The notes beneath the pieces were generated by a model. The model did no database searches, was not told the origin of the DNA, and saw nothing but the letters and a program-made list of their open reading frames with translations. A stretch of DNA of 64,000 nucleotides from Zavarzinella sp. Its GTDB lineage: Bacteria; Planctomycetota; Planctomycetia; Gemmatales; Gemmataceae. Position 1 is the first letter of the stretch; the number at the start of each line of letters is the position of its first letter. The translations under genes were made by a program, and so were the position numbers. Positions 46,538 to 55,329 of this stretch are shown here, in pieces. Location: the NCBI GenBank assembly GCA_041399155.1, contig JAWKTI010000001.1, positions 992,001-1,056,000 on the forward strand. Reading direction: 5' to 3'.

Positions 46538-47791
46538 TCACTTCATGGGCAGACAATACAACTTTTTGGCATCTCGCACATACAGTTTCCCATCGATCAT
46601 TGCAGGGAGTGCCCGAACAGGACTTTCCAGCACTTTCACCCGTGCAAGTTCCCGATACTCTTTCGGATCTGGTTCAACAAGAATAATCTCTCCACTTTCG
46701 GTAGTCAGAATCAGCATTCCATCCACAGCAATGATTCCGGCACATCCGGTAGCTTTTTTCTTCCATCGTTGTTTGCCATTACTCCAGTCCAGGCAGGCCA
46801 GGCCGGCACCACCTTCCTGCCTGCCATCAATACCGTAGAGAAAACCATCCACTAAAACTGGAGTGTTGAAGTGACACTCCAGCCCTTCTTTGGCAGTCCA
46901 GATTTCTTTTGCATCACCAGCCGCCAATTCCAACTTCACTAACCCCGTGCTATAAGCGGTGGAAAGAAAAACTTCGTTTGAAGTACCTACGGGCACATTG
47001 GCCTGCACCGACGCACCGATCCGTGGGCGAAAAGGATACTGGCAAACCAACTTTCCCGCACTGTTAACGCACGCCAGGCCACTACGAGTAAAGAAAATTG
47101 CCACCTCCTGCCCCTGCAACTTCCCGATACGTGGGGAAGAGTAACTGGCATCATCACTTGTTACTTTCCAGATTTCTTTCCCAGTCTGCAGGTCAAACGC
47201 AACAATTCCGGCTTGTTTCCCACCGACATTGACCAGGATTTTTCCATCCATTTGGAGTGGGGAAGTTGCAACGCCAAAGTAGCCTTTTTCTACTTCATAA
47301 ATTGTAAGCAGATTTTTTCGCCAGATTTCTTTACCATCACTAAGTTGGTGGGATGCCAGGTCACCATCTGCACCCAGTGTGATGACCACCTGATCCAGAA
47401 GTAGTGGGGTAGCACGTGGGCCATCGTCGAATGAAAAATCATCCCGGTACTTCGTGGGGTATTTTGCCATCCACTGAACTTTACCTGTCGATGTATCAAG
47501 CGACTCCAGCACCTCATTGTTTTCAATCCGATGGAACAGGATGATCTGTTTTGTATTCCCTGCTAGACCAGCCCAACCACTGCCAACGTTGCGTTCCCAG
47601 CTTGGCTGATAATCTTTGGGAAATGTGCGGCGAAGTCCTTTCTCCTGGGAAATGCCGTTGCGTGTGGGGCCCAGGTGTTGCGGCCAATCGGCGCTATTAC
47701 CCGTCTCTGCAGCGAGTAAGCCGATCAAGATCGCCTGAACCAAAATGGATCCCACTTGACCTAGCTGCGAACTCTTCCCAGTCTGCCTCAT
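46538..47791 (-). CDS. PQQ-like beta-propeller repeat protein
   Basis: The product is 417 residues, exported via an N-terminal hydrophobic segment (ILVQAILIGLLAAETGNSA). The mature protein begins with DWPQHLGPTRNG, followed by repeats with GKEIW and GKVQW, as in PQQ-binding-like (YVTN/quinoprotein) propellers common in planctomycetes. These are probably scaffolds or redox proteins without proven cofactor. The ATG 47791 is chosen because CAGGAG precedes it; an open frame reaches 47848. It is divergent from the proline-rich lipoprotein. Confidence 0.87.
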   Translation of the reverse strand: MRQTGKSSQLGQVGSILVQAILIGLLAAETGNSADWPQHLGPTRNGISQEKGLRRTFPKDYQPSWERNVGSGWAGLAGNTKQIILFHRIENNEVLESLDTSTGKVQWMAKYPTKYRDDFSFDDGPRATPLLLDQVVITLGADGDLASHQLSDGKEIWRKNLLTIYEVEKGYFGVATSPLQMDGKILVNVGGKQAGIVAFDLQTGKEIWKVTSDDASYSSPRIGKLQGQEVAIFFTRSGLACVNSAGKLVCQYPFRPRIGASVQANVPVGTSNEVFLSTAYSTGLVKLELAAGDAKEIWTAKEGLECHFNTPVLVDGFLYGIDGRQEGGAGLACLDWSNGKQRWKKKATGCAGIIAVDGMLILTTESGEIILVEPDPKEYRELARVKVLESPVRALPAMIDGKLYVRDAKKLYCLPMK

Positions 47792-47978
47792 GCAAATCTC
47801 CTGCAAGATTGTTGTTATCATTGTAATGCTTCCCATCGAACTATCCATCTTACCCTGTCATTGGAAAAGTAGTTCTTTTCGCAGAATTACCGAAAGTTAC
47901 TTAAGTTTGCCATCTTGTGTAGCCGATGATACCACCCGGGGTGATCTATTTGTCCGAAGTTCTCAGGGGTGCGTATTC

Positions 47979-48941
47979 ATGACCGGACGACTTGCTTGGA
48001 AAAAGGCTTTCTGTGGTGCTCTCCTACTGAGTAGTTGCGGTTGTGAGTTATTTAATGGTAGCCGTGGGCGAAAAGTCGCTGTATTACCACCTGTGCCGGA
48101 ATTAGCGGCACCTGCACCTGTTTCGCCAGATTCACCCCCGCTCCCTCCTGGTTTCAGCATGGACATGCTGCCTCCTGGTGCGAAGCTTGGTCACGTGGGT
48201 GGGCAGCCAGTAACCACGTCCCCAATTCGTCCTTTTATTCCTGATTCCCAACCGACAACACCTGTGGGGCAAATCAAGGAACAGCCATCCGTCGTCATTC
48301 CACTGCAAAGCCCACCTGCGCTCCCCTTGTTGCCAGTGGGTGATGATAAGAAAGCGGATAACACACCAAAAGAACCGATTTCGATCCTTCCCAAGCCCAA
48401 GTTAACGGAAGGAGAACCAAAATCTGTTGGCAATCCGCAACCAATTTCGACGTTACCGCTGCCAAAACCTGCAGAACCTGCACCCTTGCCGATGGATACT
48501 CAGCCCGCACCAGGTGGGGTCACTTTCCAGCCTGCACCGGCAAAACCACAACAACCCTTCACCACGGAAATCATTGGTTCACCCAAATTGGATCCTCTTC
48601 CTAAGCCGAAAGCAGTGGAACTGACGGAAACAAAACCGAAGCCAATTCCATTGAAAGACGATCAGGTGTATGGCCATGCCACGGATTATCGGTGGTTAGC
48701 AGGAGTGCTCGACTACCACCGTGGGGAAAATTGCTGGATGCTGCGGTATGCAGATTTCTCGGAAGATGATCTCCATGGTGGGAAAGTCCGCCTGGAGAAC
48801 AATGCGATTCTGGATCGCTTTCACACTGGCGACCATGTGTTAGTTGAAGGCGAACTGATTTCTCAAGGTGACATCAGCTCGCGAATTCAATTCCCACTGT
48901 TTCAGGTGCGGTCCGTTAAAGAACGAACAATCGCCAAATAA
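47979..48941 (+). CDS. Proline-rich putative lipoprotein, unknown function
   Basis: The product is 320 residues. A signal sequence with the lipobox-like LLLSSCGC gives an acylated cysteine near residue 20. Roughly residues 35-220 are proline-, alanine- and lysine-rich (repeats such as LPKPKLTEGEP and LPKPAEPAPL), likely unstructured or cell-wall spanning. The last 90 residues are folded (YRWLAGVLDYHRGENCWMLRY). The start at 47979 follows AGGGG; an open frame begins at 47790 but would start in the divergent promoter region. I recognise no domain in the C-terminus. Confidence 0.8.
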   Translation: MTGRLAWKKAFCGALLLSSCGCELFNGSRGRKVAVLPPVPELAAPAPVSPDSPPLPPGFSMDMLPPGAKLGHVGGQPVTTSPIRPFIPDSQPTTPVGQIKEQPSVVIPLQSPPALPLLPVGDDKKADNTPKEPISILPKPKLTEGEPKSVGNPQPISTLPLPKPAEPAPLPMDTQPAPGGVTFQPAPAKPQQPFTTEIIGSPKLDPLPKPKAVELTETKPKPIPLKDDQVYGHATDYRWLAGVLDYHRGENCWMLRYADFSEDDLHGGKVRLENNAILDRFHTGDHVLVEGELISQGDISSRIQFPLFQVRSVKERTIAK

Positions 48942-48948
48942 CCGCAAC

Positions 48949-51150
48949 TTATTCCGCACTCAGATTTGCAAGGAAGTCATCAAGCGATTTGCGGGAAACT
49001 GCTTCGGAAGACTGGAGTGTCTTCAGTTCTTCGTGCAGTTTCTTCATCTCTGCTTCCTGATCTTCCAGCGTTTTCAGGTAATCCTTGTAAAGTTTCGATT
49101 CCTGTGGGGTTTCACGCAGATTGCGACGTAAGCGATCCTGATCCTTGGTGATGGTATCAATTCGTCGTTGTGCTACCTGAATATCCTGCCGCAGACCGTC
49201 CCACTTTGATTTCATCCCAAGGGCATCTTTCAACTTAGTTTTCAGCGATTCTGGTGCTTCTTTCAAGTTGATGAAGTAACGGATGCTGTCATCAGCGTTG
49301 TTGTTCAGAGTAATGGAAGAGCCAATCTGCCGTTCTTCCAGAATGGTATAGCTCATATCTTTCTTTGCTGGCACTGCCACTTGGAAGCGGAATACATCAT
49401 TCGCTTCTTCAAGTGGTTTGCTGTTTTCGCCAACAAAGGTAAAGCCCTGGTCTTTCCGATTCGCGTGCTCAATCAACAGGGTGCGTTCTTTTTCATTGCG
49501 GTTGGAAATGTTGTAGACCATTTCTTCACGCACGAGTGTCTTGGTATAAACAATCCCCTTCACTGCTTTCACTTCGGTGATGCGGGAAGTATTGTTGCCA
49601 GTCTTGGGTGAAACTTCCATCCCCAGATCAACAGCATAGCTGATCAATCGTTCTTCATCTTTCTGTAAATCAAGAATTCGCGAATCACCAGCGTAAACGG
49701 AACCTTCAAATAACGTAATTGGCCCCTGCATCAGTGGCATGCCCGAAGTATTTTTGAACCGTAAACCCAGTAGTGGGTGCTTGGCCTGCACACCTGGGTT
49801 GTAAATGCTGACACGCTGCCCACCAACATCTTTATTGACGATTGGAAGTAACGCGGATTTCTGTCGACCCAGGGTAACTGGATGCTCAATAATGTACTGG
49901 TGGTAATCACCCAGTGCGGCTGCCGTAGCAACTGATTGCACGTTCTTGCCAAGGTCGATATCACGGTTGAGATTGTCTGCGAACTCCTTGGCACGTTGCA
50001 TGTCTGACTTACGACGATTCTCATTCAATCCGCGTCCACCTGGACCACCACCAAATGCCGCACCCGGTGCTGCGGGTGCAGGTGGAGGAGGGGGTGCAAA
50101 TCCACCTTCCGCTACACCATCTGCGGGCATGCCACCGAGGCCGCCGTTGGCAAAACCTCCTGTATAAGTGGGCGGTCGCAGTCCGGCAAACAGTTCCGGC
50201 TCTACTGTGGGCCGTTCAATATACAGTGGGTTGTACAAATCCATCTGGAAGGAAATTGGTCGTCCAGAAACCAGTGCCATACTGACATCATCCCAGTCTT
50301 CATCGGTGGGATTTTCAACCACTGCCCAGCCTTGCAGGAATGGGGTGCCATCTTTCTTCAGCACCAGGCGGTAGCTGGTTTTCCAGATGGGATTCTCGAT
50401 GACGTAACCGACATCCACTTTCCGCTTGCCATCACCATCGAAATAAATGCTGACTGCCTTTTTCTGGGCATCGTGACTCAGGCTGAGCGTTTCCAAAGCG
50501 CGACGCATTTCGTTTTCAATCACTGGATTGGAAAATCGCAATCGCTGCACTTCGCTCAGCTTTACCGATCGCATGCCTTCCGCACACCACAGGTTCAGCA
50601 CTTCTGTTTCTGCAGCACCATCTTTGGAAACCTGTTTCTGCTTTTCAACACCAACAATTTTGCCGACAAGATTGCCTGGCTGGTTGGCGTTGTTGAGCAG
50701 TGTCACTTCCACAGGTTCCCCACGTGCCTGATTCAGGATCGCAGAAAAGGTGGGATTGTTGTTCAGGTCGATTGCAAAACTACGCAGTGTGCGATCAATC
50801 GGATCGCGGGAATCATAAGTGACAGCGGAAATGCGACCAGTTTCGGAATAATCCCGCAGGGTCATCGATTTGATCAGGTCATTGATGTCCTGTTCCTGAA
50901 AACTCAGGTCGACGCGGGCATTGTCGGTCACTTCCCCAGAACGGGTAAAGTGGGCCACACCGGAATTGAACAGGATTACCTGCGAAATTGGTAACGAAAC
51001 TGCTTGTTGCAGGTCGGCATTTTTCGCTACAATCGGTTGCAATTTGCCAGCAGGCTGGTCACCAGTAACGGCCTGTTGTGTCAATACGGCAGCACTTCCA
51101 AGGATGGTGGTCAAAGCTGCTGCAATCCACCACTTACGATTCGCACGCAT
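48949..51150 (-). CDS. DUF4139 domain-containing exported protein
   Basis: The product is 733 residues. The signal peptide WWIAAALTTILGSAAVLTQQA is at the N-terminus, and the conserved region starts with VILFNSGVAHFTRSGEV, as in DUF4139 proteins. A glycine/proline-rich segment lies near 340-375. The C-terminal 90 residues form a coiled coil (LRETPQESKLYKDYLKTLEDQEAEM). Function is unknown; the family has been described as a secreted or periplasmic protein without proven role. It ends seven bases from the convergent proline-rich lipoprotein. Confidence 0.85.
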   Translation of the reverse strand: MRANRKWWIAAALTTILGSAAVLTQQAVTGDQPAGKLQPIVAKNADLQQAVSLPISQVILFNSGVAHFTRSGEVTDNARVDLSFQEQDINDLIKSMTLRDYSETGRISAVTYDSRDPIDRTLRSFAIDLNNNPTFSAILNQARGEPVEVTLLNNANQPGNLVGKIVGVEKQKQVSKDGAAETEVLNLWCAEGMRSVKLSEVQRLRFSNPVIENEMRRALETLSLSHDAQKKAVSIYFDGDGKRKVDVGYVIENPIWKTSYRLVLKKDGTPFLQGWAVVENPTDEDWDDVSMALVSGRPISFQMDLYNPLYIERPTVEPELFAGLRPPTYTGGFANGGLGGMPADGVAEGGFAPPPPPAPAAPGAAFGGGPGGRGLNENRRKSDMQRAKEFADNLNRDIDLGKNVQSVATAAALGDYHQYIIEHPVTLGRQKSALLPIVNKDVGGQRVSIYNPGVQAKHPLLGLRFKNTSGMPLMQGPITLFEGSVYAGDSRILDLQKDEERLISYAVDLGMEVSPKTGNNTSRITEVKAVKGIVYTKTLVREEMVYNISNRNEKERTLLIEHANRKDQGFTFVGENSKPLEEANDVFRFQVAVPAKKDMSYTILEERQIGSSITLNNNADDSIRYFINLKEAPESLKTKLKDALGMKSKWDGLRQDIQVAQRRIDTITKDQDRLRRNLRETPQESKLYKDYLKTLEDQEAEMKKLHEELKTLQSSEAVSRKSLDDFLANLSAE

Positions 51151-51292
51151 GCGTAGGTTTCCTCATATCTTCATTCTGTTGCCCAACGCGTGGACAACCT
51201 TTCACAATAACAACGAACAACTTGAGGAAAAGTTTGGTTGAAAAGCAAAAATTTGTCAAATATTTTCCGATTTTGAAGAAAAAGTAGCTTTT

Positions 51293-52072
51293 CTACAATG
51301 ATTCTGTCAGACGTCCGACTAATTGACATGCGGCTTCCACGCCACCTTCATGGATGGTGCGGACGATGGCACTGCCGACGATAATGCCGTCGGCTTTCCC
51401 CTTGAGCATCTCCACCTGCTGTGGGGTACTGATCCCAAAACCAACGCATAGCGGAACTGTTGTAAGTTCTTTCAAAGCAAGCAGTTGCTGCGAAAGTTCT
51501 GCAGGCAGCGTGGTGCGTTCCCCAGTGATACCCACCACACTGACATAGTAAATAAAACCACTGGCAATCTCGGCAATCAATTTCGCCCGACTTGGCGAGG
51601 TGGTGGGGGTAATTAACGGGATCAGGCTGCAACCGGACTTGGCACATATCTGGGCAAATTCCCCCGCTTCATCTGCGACCAGATCAGGTACAATCAGGCC
51701 GTTAATTCCTGCCCGAACTGCTTGATCTACAAAGAGTTGCGGATTTTTTCGAAAAATTAATGAGTACGAAACCATCGCCACAATCGGTACAGAAACGGTG
51801 GCACGCACCGAAGCAACGGTTTCCAGGATTTTATCTAACTTGATACCCGCGTTCAGGGCACGGGTGTAAGACGCTTGAATCGTGGGGCCGTCCGCAATGG
51901 GATCGCTGAATGGGAAACCAATTTCAATCAGATCGGCCCCCGCCTGGGGCAATTGTTGCAGTAACGCTGCAGTGGTGGCTAAATTGGGGTCACCAGCGGT
52001 GATAAAAGGAATAAATGCCGTCTTCCCGGAACTTCGCAGTCGTTGAAAAAGTTCTTCGATGGAATGATTCAT
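51293..52072 (-). CDS. trpA: Tryptophan synthase alpha subunit
   Basis: TrpA cleaves indole-3-glycerol phosphate to indole, which TrpB uses. The length of 259 residues is standard. Signatures are AFIPFITAGDP at the N-terminus, LIEIGFPFSDPIADGPTIQ with the catalytic glutamate, and GFGISTPQQV near the end. No other trp gene is adjacent, so it is a solitary locus. No clear ribosome binding site was seen for ATG 52072. Confidence 0.95.
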   Translation of the reverse strand: MNHSIEELFQRLRSSGKTAFIPFITAGDPNLATTAALLQQLPQAGADLIEIGFPFSDPIADGPTIQASYTRALNAGIKLDKILETVASVRATVSVPIVAMVSYSLIFRKNPQLFVDQAVRAGINGLIVPDLVADEAGEFAQICAKSGCSLIPLITPTTSPSRAKLIAEIASGFIYYVSVVGITGERTTLPAELSQQLLALKELTTVPLCVGFGISTPQQVEMLKGKADGIIVGSAIVRTIHEGGVEAACQLVGRLTESL

Positions 52073-52238
52073 CAGCGATTTGTGGGGACCGTTGATGCCC
52101 CCACCCGTTGTGTCGTAGTAAATAACTTTTCAGAAATTCAACAGTTTAATGTAGTAATTGCTGACGAACCGACAGCAAACAAACGTCCCATCTTTAAGAA
52201 TGAAAGGGGGGCAGGGCAAAATGATGAACTTTTCTTAA

Positions 52239-53456
52239 TTATTTGACCGAAACCGTAATCCCACCGTCGAATGCACTGCTCAATTGGCTGCAATCTTCAG
52301 CAGTCACTTCCCCTTCTTTCACAAAAAGGCGGTATTGCAGTTTCAGTGGGTTGTTCTTGCTCAGGTCATATTCGAAGTAAGTCCCAAATCGACCGTAAGA
52401 TCGCTCGCTTTGGCGGGCTTCTTTGGGATTACTGGAATGATCCACATAAACGCAGGTAAAGCGTTTATCAGCCACCACGAAGCTCATCGCTGTCCAGGCA
52501 CGGTTCACCACATCGGCTGAGTTTTTGCCTTTTGGTGTCCAGTTGATCTCGGTGCCTTTGGCCCCTTTACCACTGGGACGAAGATAGTAAGTTTCTTTGG
52601 GGTTCTTTTCAACATCCTGTGCCGCACGGAAATGAAACCCTGCGTGCTGTGGGTCGCCATCGAGACGAACTTTGTCAAGCTCCGTAGTCAAAAGAGAGCG
52701 GAATTCGATGTAACGTCCACCGGGTGCAGCAATAACGTCGATCTGGCGGGTTTCTTTTGCAAAGGTTTTGCCATCCTGTCCGTTCCAGTTAATGGTAACC
52801 ACCTGACGACCCAGAATCGGCCCACCTGAAGTAGCAACGGTGCTGTCGTGCTGTTGAGATTCTCCGTTACGGCAGTGCCACACATCGGCACTTTTGCCAT
52901 TGTAACTGATGCGATTGAAACCAAAATAGATACCACGGTGGTGCGGGAAACGCCCTTCTGGTCCGTTGGTCAGCCGCACGGTACCACTTTCGTCATAAAG
53001 ATGGTGGTACACTTTGAAGGTCGGGTTGGTCAACGCCTTCGGATTGGGGTCGAATTTCGGCCGCACGTAAGCAAGCACTTGCTTGTCTTTCGCAAACAAC
53101 ACTGGTGCATCACCTTCAGCATCTTTCCAGGTGAATCCTTCTGTGTTTTTGGCAGAATCGAGGGTGATTTCCACTGAAACGGGTTTTTCGGCGGACAATT
53201 CAGGCACAATTGCCACCACTTCGGCCCCAGCCCCCGTGTTCAGCGACGCGGTAGCTAACTGACAGGAAATCGACTGCCCACCGATTTTGGCAGTGGCAGA
53301 ATTCATCCCTGTCGCTTGTTCTTCGGTTAGGGAAATCCGCACCAAAGCATTGGAAACGGCTTTTTTGGCGGTTAATTCCGCAGTGACAACTTTTGTTTCT
53401 GCCCATGTGGTGCTGCAAAATGCCAGCAGCACAAGAGAGGTGGCGCTTCGTCGCAT
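52239..53456 (-). CDS. DUF6807 (PmoA-like) exported protein
   Basis: The product is 405 residues. A short signal peptide (LVLLAFCSTTWAE) precedes a beta-rich domain. Hallmarks are FPHHRGIYFGFNRISY, DVWHCRNGESQQHD, and a late YGRFGTYFEYDL. The family, also called methane oxygenase PmoA because of an old naming accident, is widespread in planctomycetes and of unproven role; it looks like a carbohydrate-active or scaffold protein. It is separated from the following trpA gene by 166 bases in which I see nothing. Confidence 0.85.
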   Translation of the reverse strand: MRRSATSLVLLAFCSTTWAETKVVTAELTAKKAVSNALVRISLTEEQATGMNSATAKIGGQSISCQLATASLNTGAGAEVVAIVPELSAEKPVSVEITLDSAKNTEGFTWKDAEGDAPVLFAKDKQVLAYVRPKFDPNPKALTNPTFKVYHHLYDESGTVRLTNGPEGRFPHHRGIYFGFNRISYNGKSADVWHCRNGESQQHDSTVATSGGPILGRQVVTINWNGQDGKTFAKETRQIDVIAAPGGRYIEFRSLLTTELDKVRLDGDPQHAGFHFRAAQDVEKNPKETYYLRPSGKGAKGTEINWTPKGKNSADVVNRAWTAMSFVVADKRFTCVYVDHSSNPKEARQSERSYGRFGTYFEYDLSKNNPLKLQYRLFVKEGEVTAEDCSQLSSAFDGGITVSVK

Positions 53457-53479
53457 GTTTTTCTCACGTTGTTAAGTGT

Positions 53480-53845
53480 TTAAGACTTACTGTAAACAAA
53501 TTTTTCCGGATGTCCGGTACCCAGTGCCCCACCAGTGGGCCGCCAGAGCACTGTTTCTTCAATTTTCTTTGCCAGATCGAAATCTTTGTCGGTAATTCCC
53601 CCTGCAGAGTGGGTGGTCAATTTTACCCACAATTTGCCCCAGGTAATTGCCAGATCGGCATGGTGGTAAGCTGCTTCACACAGAAAACCAATTGCATTTA
53701 CTGCCATCAGTGTCTGTGGCCAGCCATCTGTATTGTACTTACGCCGCAGCCAGCCATCTTCCAGATACCAGCCAGTCAGTCCCAGTTGGCTGATTTTTTC
53801 AGTTATCTCAGCTTCGGTATAAACTTTTTCTTCTTTTTTCGCCAC
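53480..53845 (-). CDS. Pterin-4a-carbinolamine dehydratase
   Basis: The product is 121 residues of the DCoH/PhhB family. The active-site pattern is EAAYHHADLAITWGKLW followed by THSAGGITDKDFDLA. The residue after the HH pair is alanine instead of the usual proline. The enzyme dehydrates 4a-hydroxytetrahydrobiopterin, or has a moonlighting role. GTG 53845 is preceded by AGGA at a suitable distance and gives the family length; the open frame extends 17 codons further. No pterin-dependent hydroxylase gene is visible nearby. Confidence 0.85.
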   Translation of the reverse strand: MAKKEEKVYTEAEITEKISQLGLTGWYLEDGWLRRKYNTDGWPQTLMAVNAIGFLCEAAYHHADLAITWGKLWVKLTTHSAGGITDKDFDLAKKIEETVLWRPTGGALGTGHPEKFVYSKS

Positions 53846-53923
53846 GGTGGGATCCTGAGTGAATTCACATAAGACTATTTTAGAACTTCCCAGCAACAGA
53901 TTCGATTATATAACGGGTTGATT

Positions 53924-54472
53924 ATGGAATTGATGCAAGCAAAAGAACGTTTGAAGCAACTTTATGCGGCAAGAGCAATTGCCTTTGGCAACTTTGTCCT
54001 GGCCTCTGGAAAAACCAGCAACTACTACATTAATTCCAAAAAAGTGCTCTTTCATTCCGAAGCGATCACCATGTTGGCAGAATGCCTCTACTATGCCACC
54101 AAAGATTTGCCCATTGTGGGCATTGGCGGGCTGGAAGTGGGGGCAATTCCTATGGCCGCCGCCACCGCAATGCGGTACCACCAGGCAGGCCGCACGCTGG
54201 AAGGTTTTTTTGTGCGTAAAGAAGCAAAAGAACATGGCAGCAAAGAGCGTGTGGAAGGCCAGATCAAAGCCGGTGACCATGTTGCAGTAATTGATGATGT
54301 GTTGACCACCGGCGGGAGTGTTTTACAGGCCATTCAGGAAGTGGAAAAACTGGGGGCAATCGTCTCCCGCGTGCTGTGTGTGGTGGATCGTTTGCAGGGT
54401 GCTGGTGAGTTGCTGAAAAATTACGACTACCAGCCGATCTTCACCATCAATGACTTCATGGCTCCACAGTAA
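53924..54472 (+). CDS. pyrE: Orotate phosphoribosyltransferase
   Basis: The enzyme makes orotidine 5'-phosphate from orotate and PRPP in pyrimidine synthesis. The length is 182 residues. The PRPP-binding motif is VAVIDDVLTTGGSV; early on, FVLASGKTSNYYINSKKV and VGIGGLEVGAIPMA are typical. Starts at 53918 (TTG) or 53924 (ATG) are possible. It is divergent from the dehydratase gene. No other pyr gene is adjacent. Confidence 0.95.
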   Translation: MELMQAKERLKQLYAARAIAFGNFVLASGKTSNYYINSKKVLFHSEAITMLAECLYYATKDLPIVGIGGLEVGAIPMAAATAMRYHQAGRTLEGFFVRKEAKEHGSKERVEGQIKAGDHVAVIDDVLTTGGSVLQAIQEVEKLGAIVSRVLCVVDRLQGAGELLKNYDYQPIFTINDFMAPQ

Positions 54473-54558
54473 ATTGAATACGATGGAAATTAAGCAGCGA
54501 ACCCACCATCCGTTAAACTGCTCCATTTCTGTTGATTTCCCGTTTTGAGTATTACTGC

Positions 54559-55329
54559 ATGGCCCTGCAATACATACCACTTTTGCAACAACAGCGAGAG
54601 TTACTTCAATTGCCACCTGGACGGGACCGTTTTGAAGAATATCTGCGAACAATCAGCTCGGATGGCCAAACGATCGATTTTCCACCGTTGACGATGTTCA
54701 ATCCGATGGCAAAAGATCATGTGGCAGCACTTCTAGACGAGTATATTGCCTTGGGTGCAGATGAAATTGGTTCTGAAATTCTGAACCAATTCAGGCACAT
54801 TGATTCCAGATCGTTGCAGATTAATGTTGCCTTGGTAGTCGTTGATGATTTGAAAGGTGGCTGGACGAATCGCTTTGATTACGAGTTTAAATTGCGTTTC
54901 AAGAGTTTCAGTCAACCATCTGACAATACGCTGCCAACATGGATGAAGAATTACTGGCTTTCGGCAGTGCTATGGAGTAGCGAACCAGCAAGTGAAAGAA
55001 AGATCCGGGAAGCAATCTTAACGGCTGTTCATCGCTTTGAATATGTTTGTCGCCATGGATCTGCAAGAAATCTGCGTGCGATGCTTGCACAAGAAGGCTA
55101 CGTTTTGCATACCGCGGGTTGTGTAGAACCGACGCTGGATCCGGATGATCTGAACTATTCACGGGCTGTGCTGTTTTCGTATCTGGATGCTACCGATCTT
55201 CGAACATGTATCGAATGCCTCTTTGGGGATGAAGCGGGTGCCACGCTTGGATGCACTCCACGTGGACTCAGTCCGTGGGCAGGGCTAGCATTGGCACTTC
55301 ATGATTTCAAGCTGAAAAACGAGTATTGA
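54559..55329 (+). CDS. Hypothetical protein, unknown function
   Basis: The product is 256 residues without signal peptide or membrane segments, and I recognise no domain. Sequence is mixed alpha/beta (YEFKLRFKSF, HRFEYVCRHGSARNLRAML). A cysteine pair lies in LRTCIECLFGDEAG. ATG 54559 was preferred to the TTG nine codons earlier. It follows pyrE by 86 bases on the same strand and may be co-transcribed with it. It abuts the convergent giant coiled-coil gene. Confidence 0.68.
   Translation: MALQYIPLLQQQRELLQLPPGRDRFEEYLRTISSDGQTIDFPPLTMFNPMAKDHVAALLDEYIALGADEIGSEILNQFRHIDSRSLQINVALVVVDDLKGGWTNRFDYEFKLRFKSFSQPSDNTLPTWMKNYWLSAVLWSSEPASERKIREAILTAVHRFEYVCRHGSARNLRAMLAQEGYVLHTAGCVEPTLDPDDLNYSRAVLFSYLDATDLRTCIECLFGDEAGATLGCTPRGLSPWAGLALALHDFKLKNEY

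Noticed and set aside
51275..51292. AT-rich hairpin after trpA
   Set aside because: The stem AGAAAAG/CTTTTTCT has a wobble and mismatches and few GC pairs, so a terminator call is not justified.
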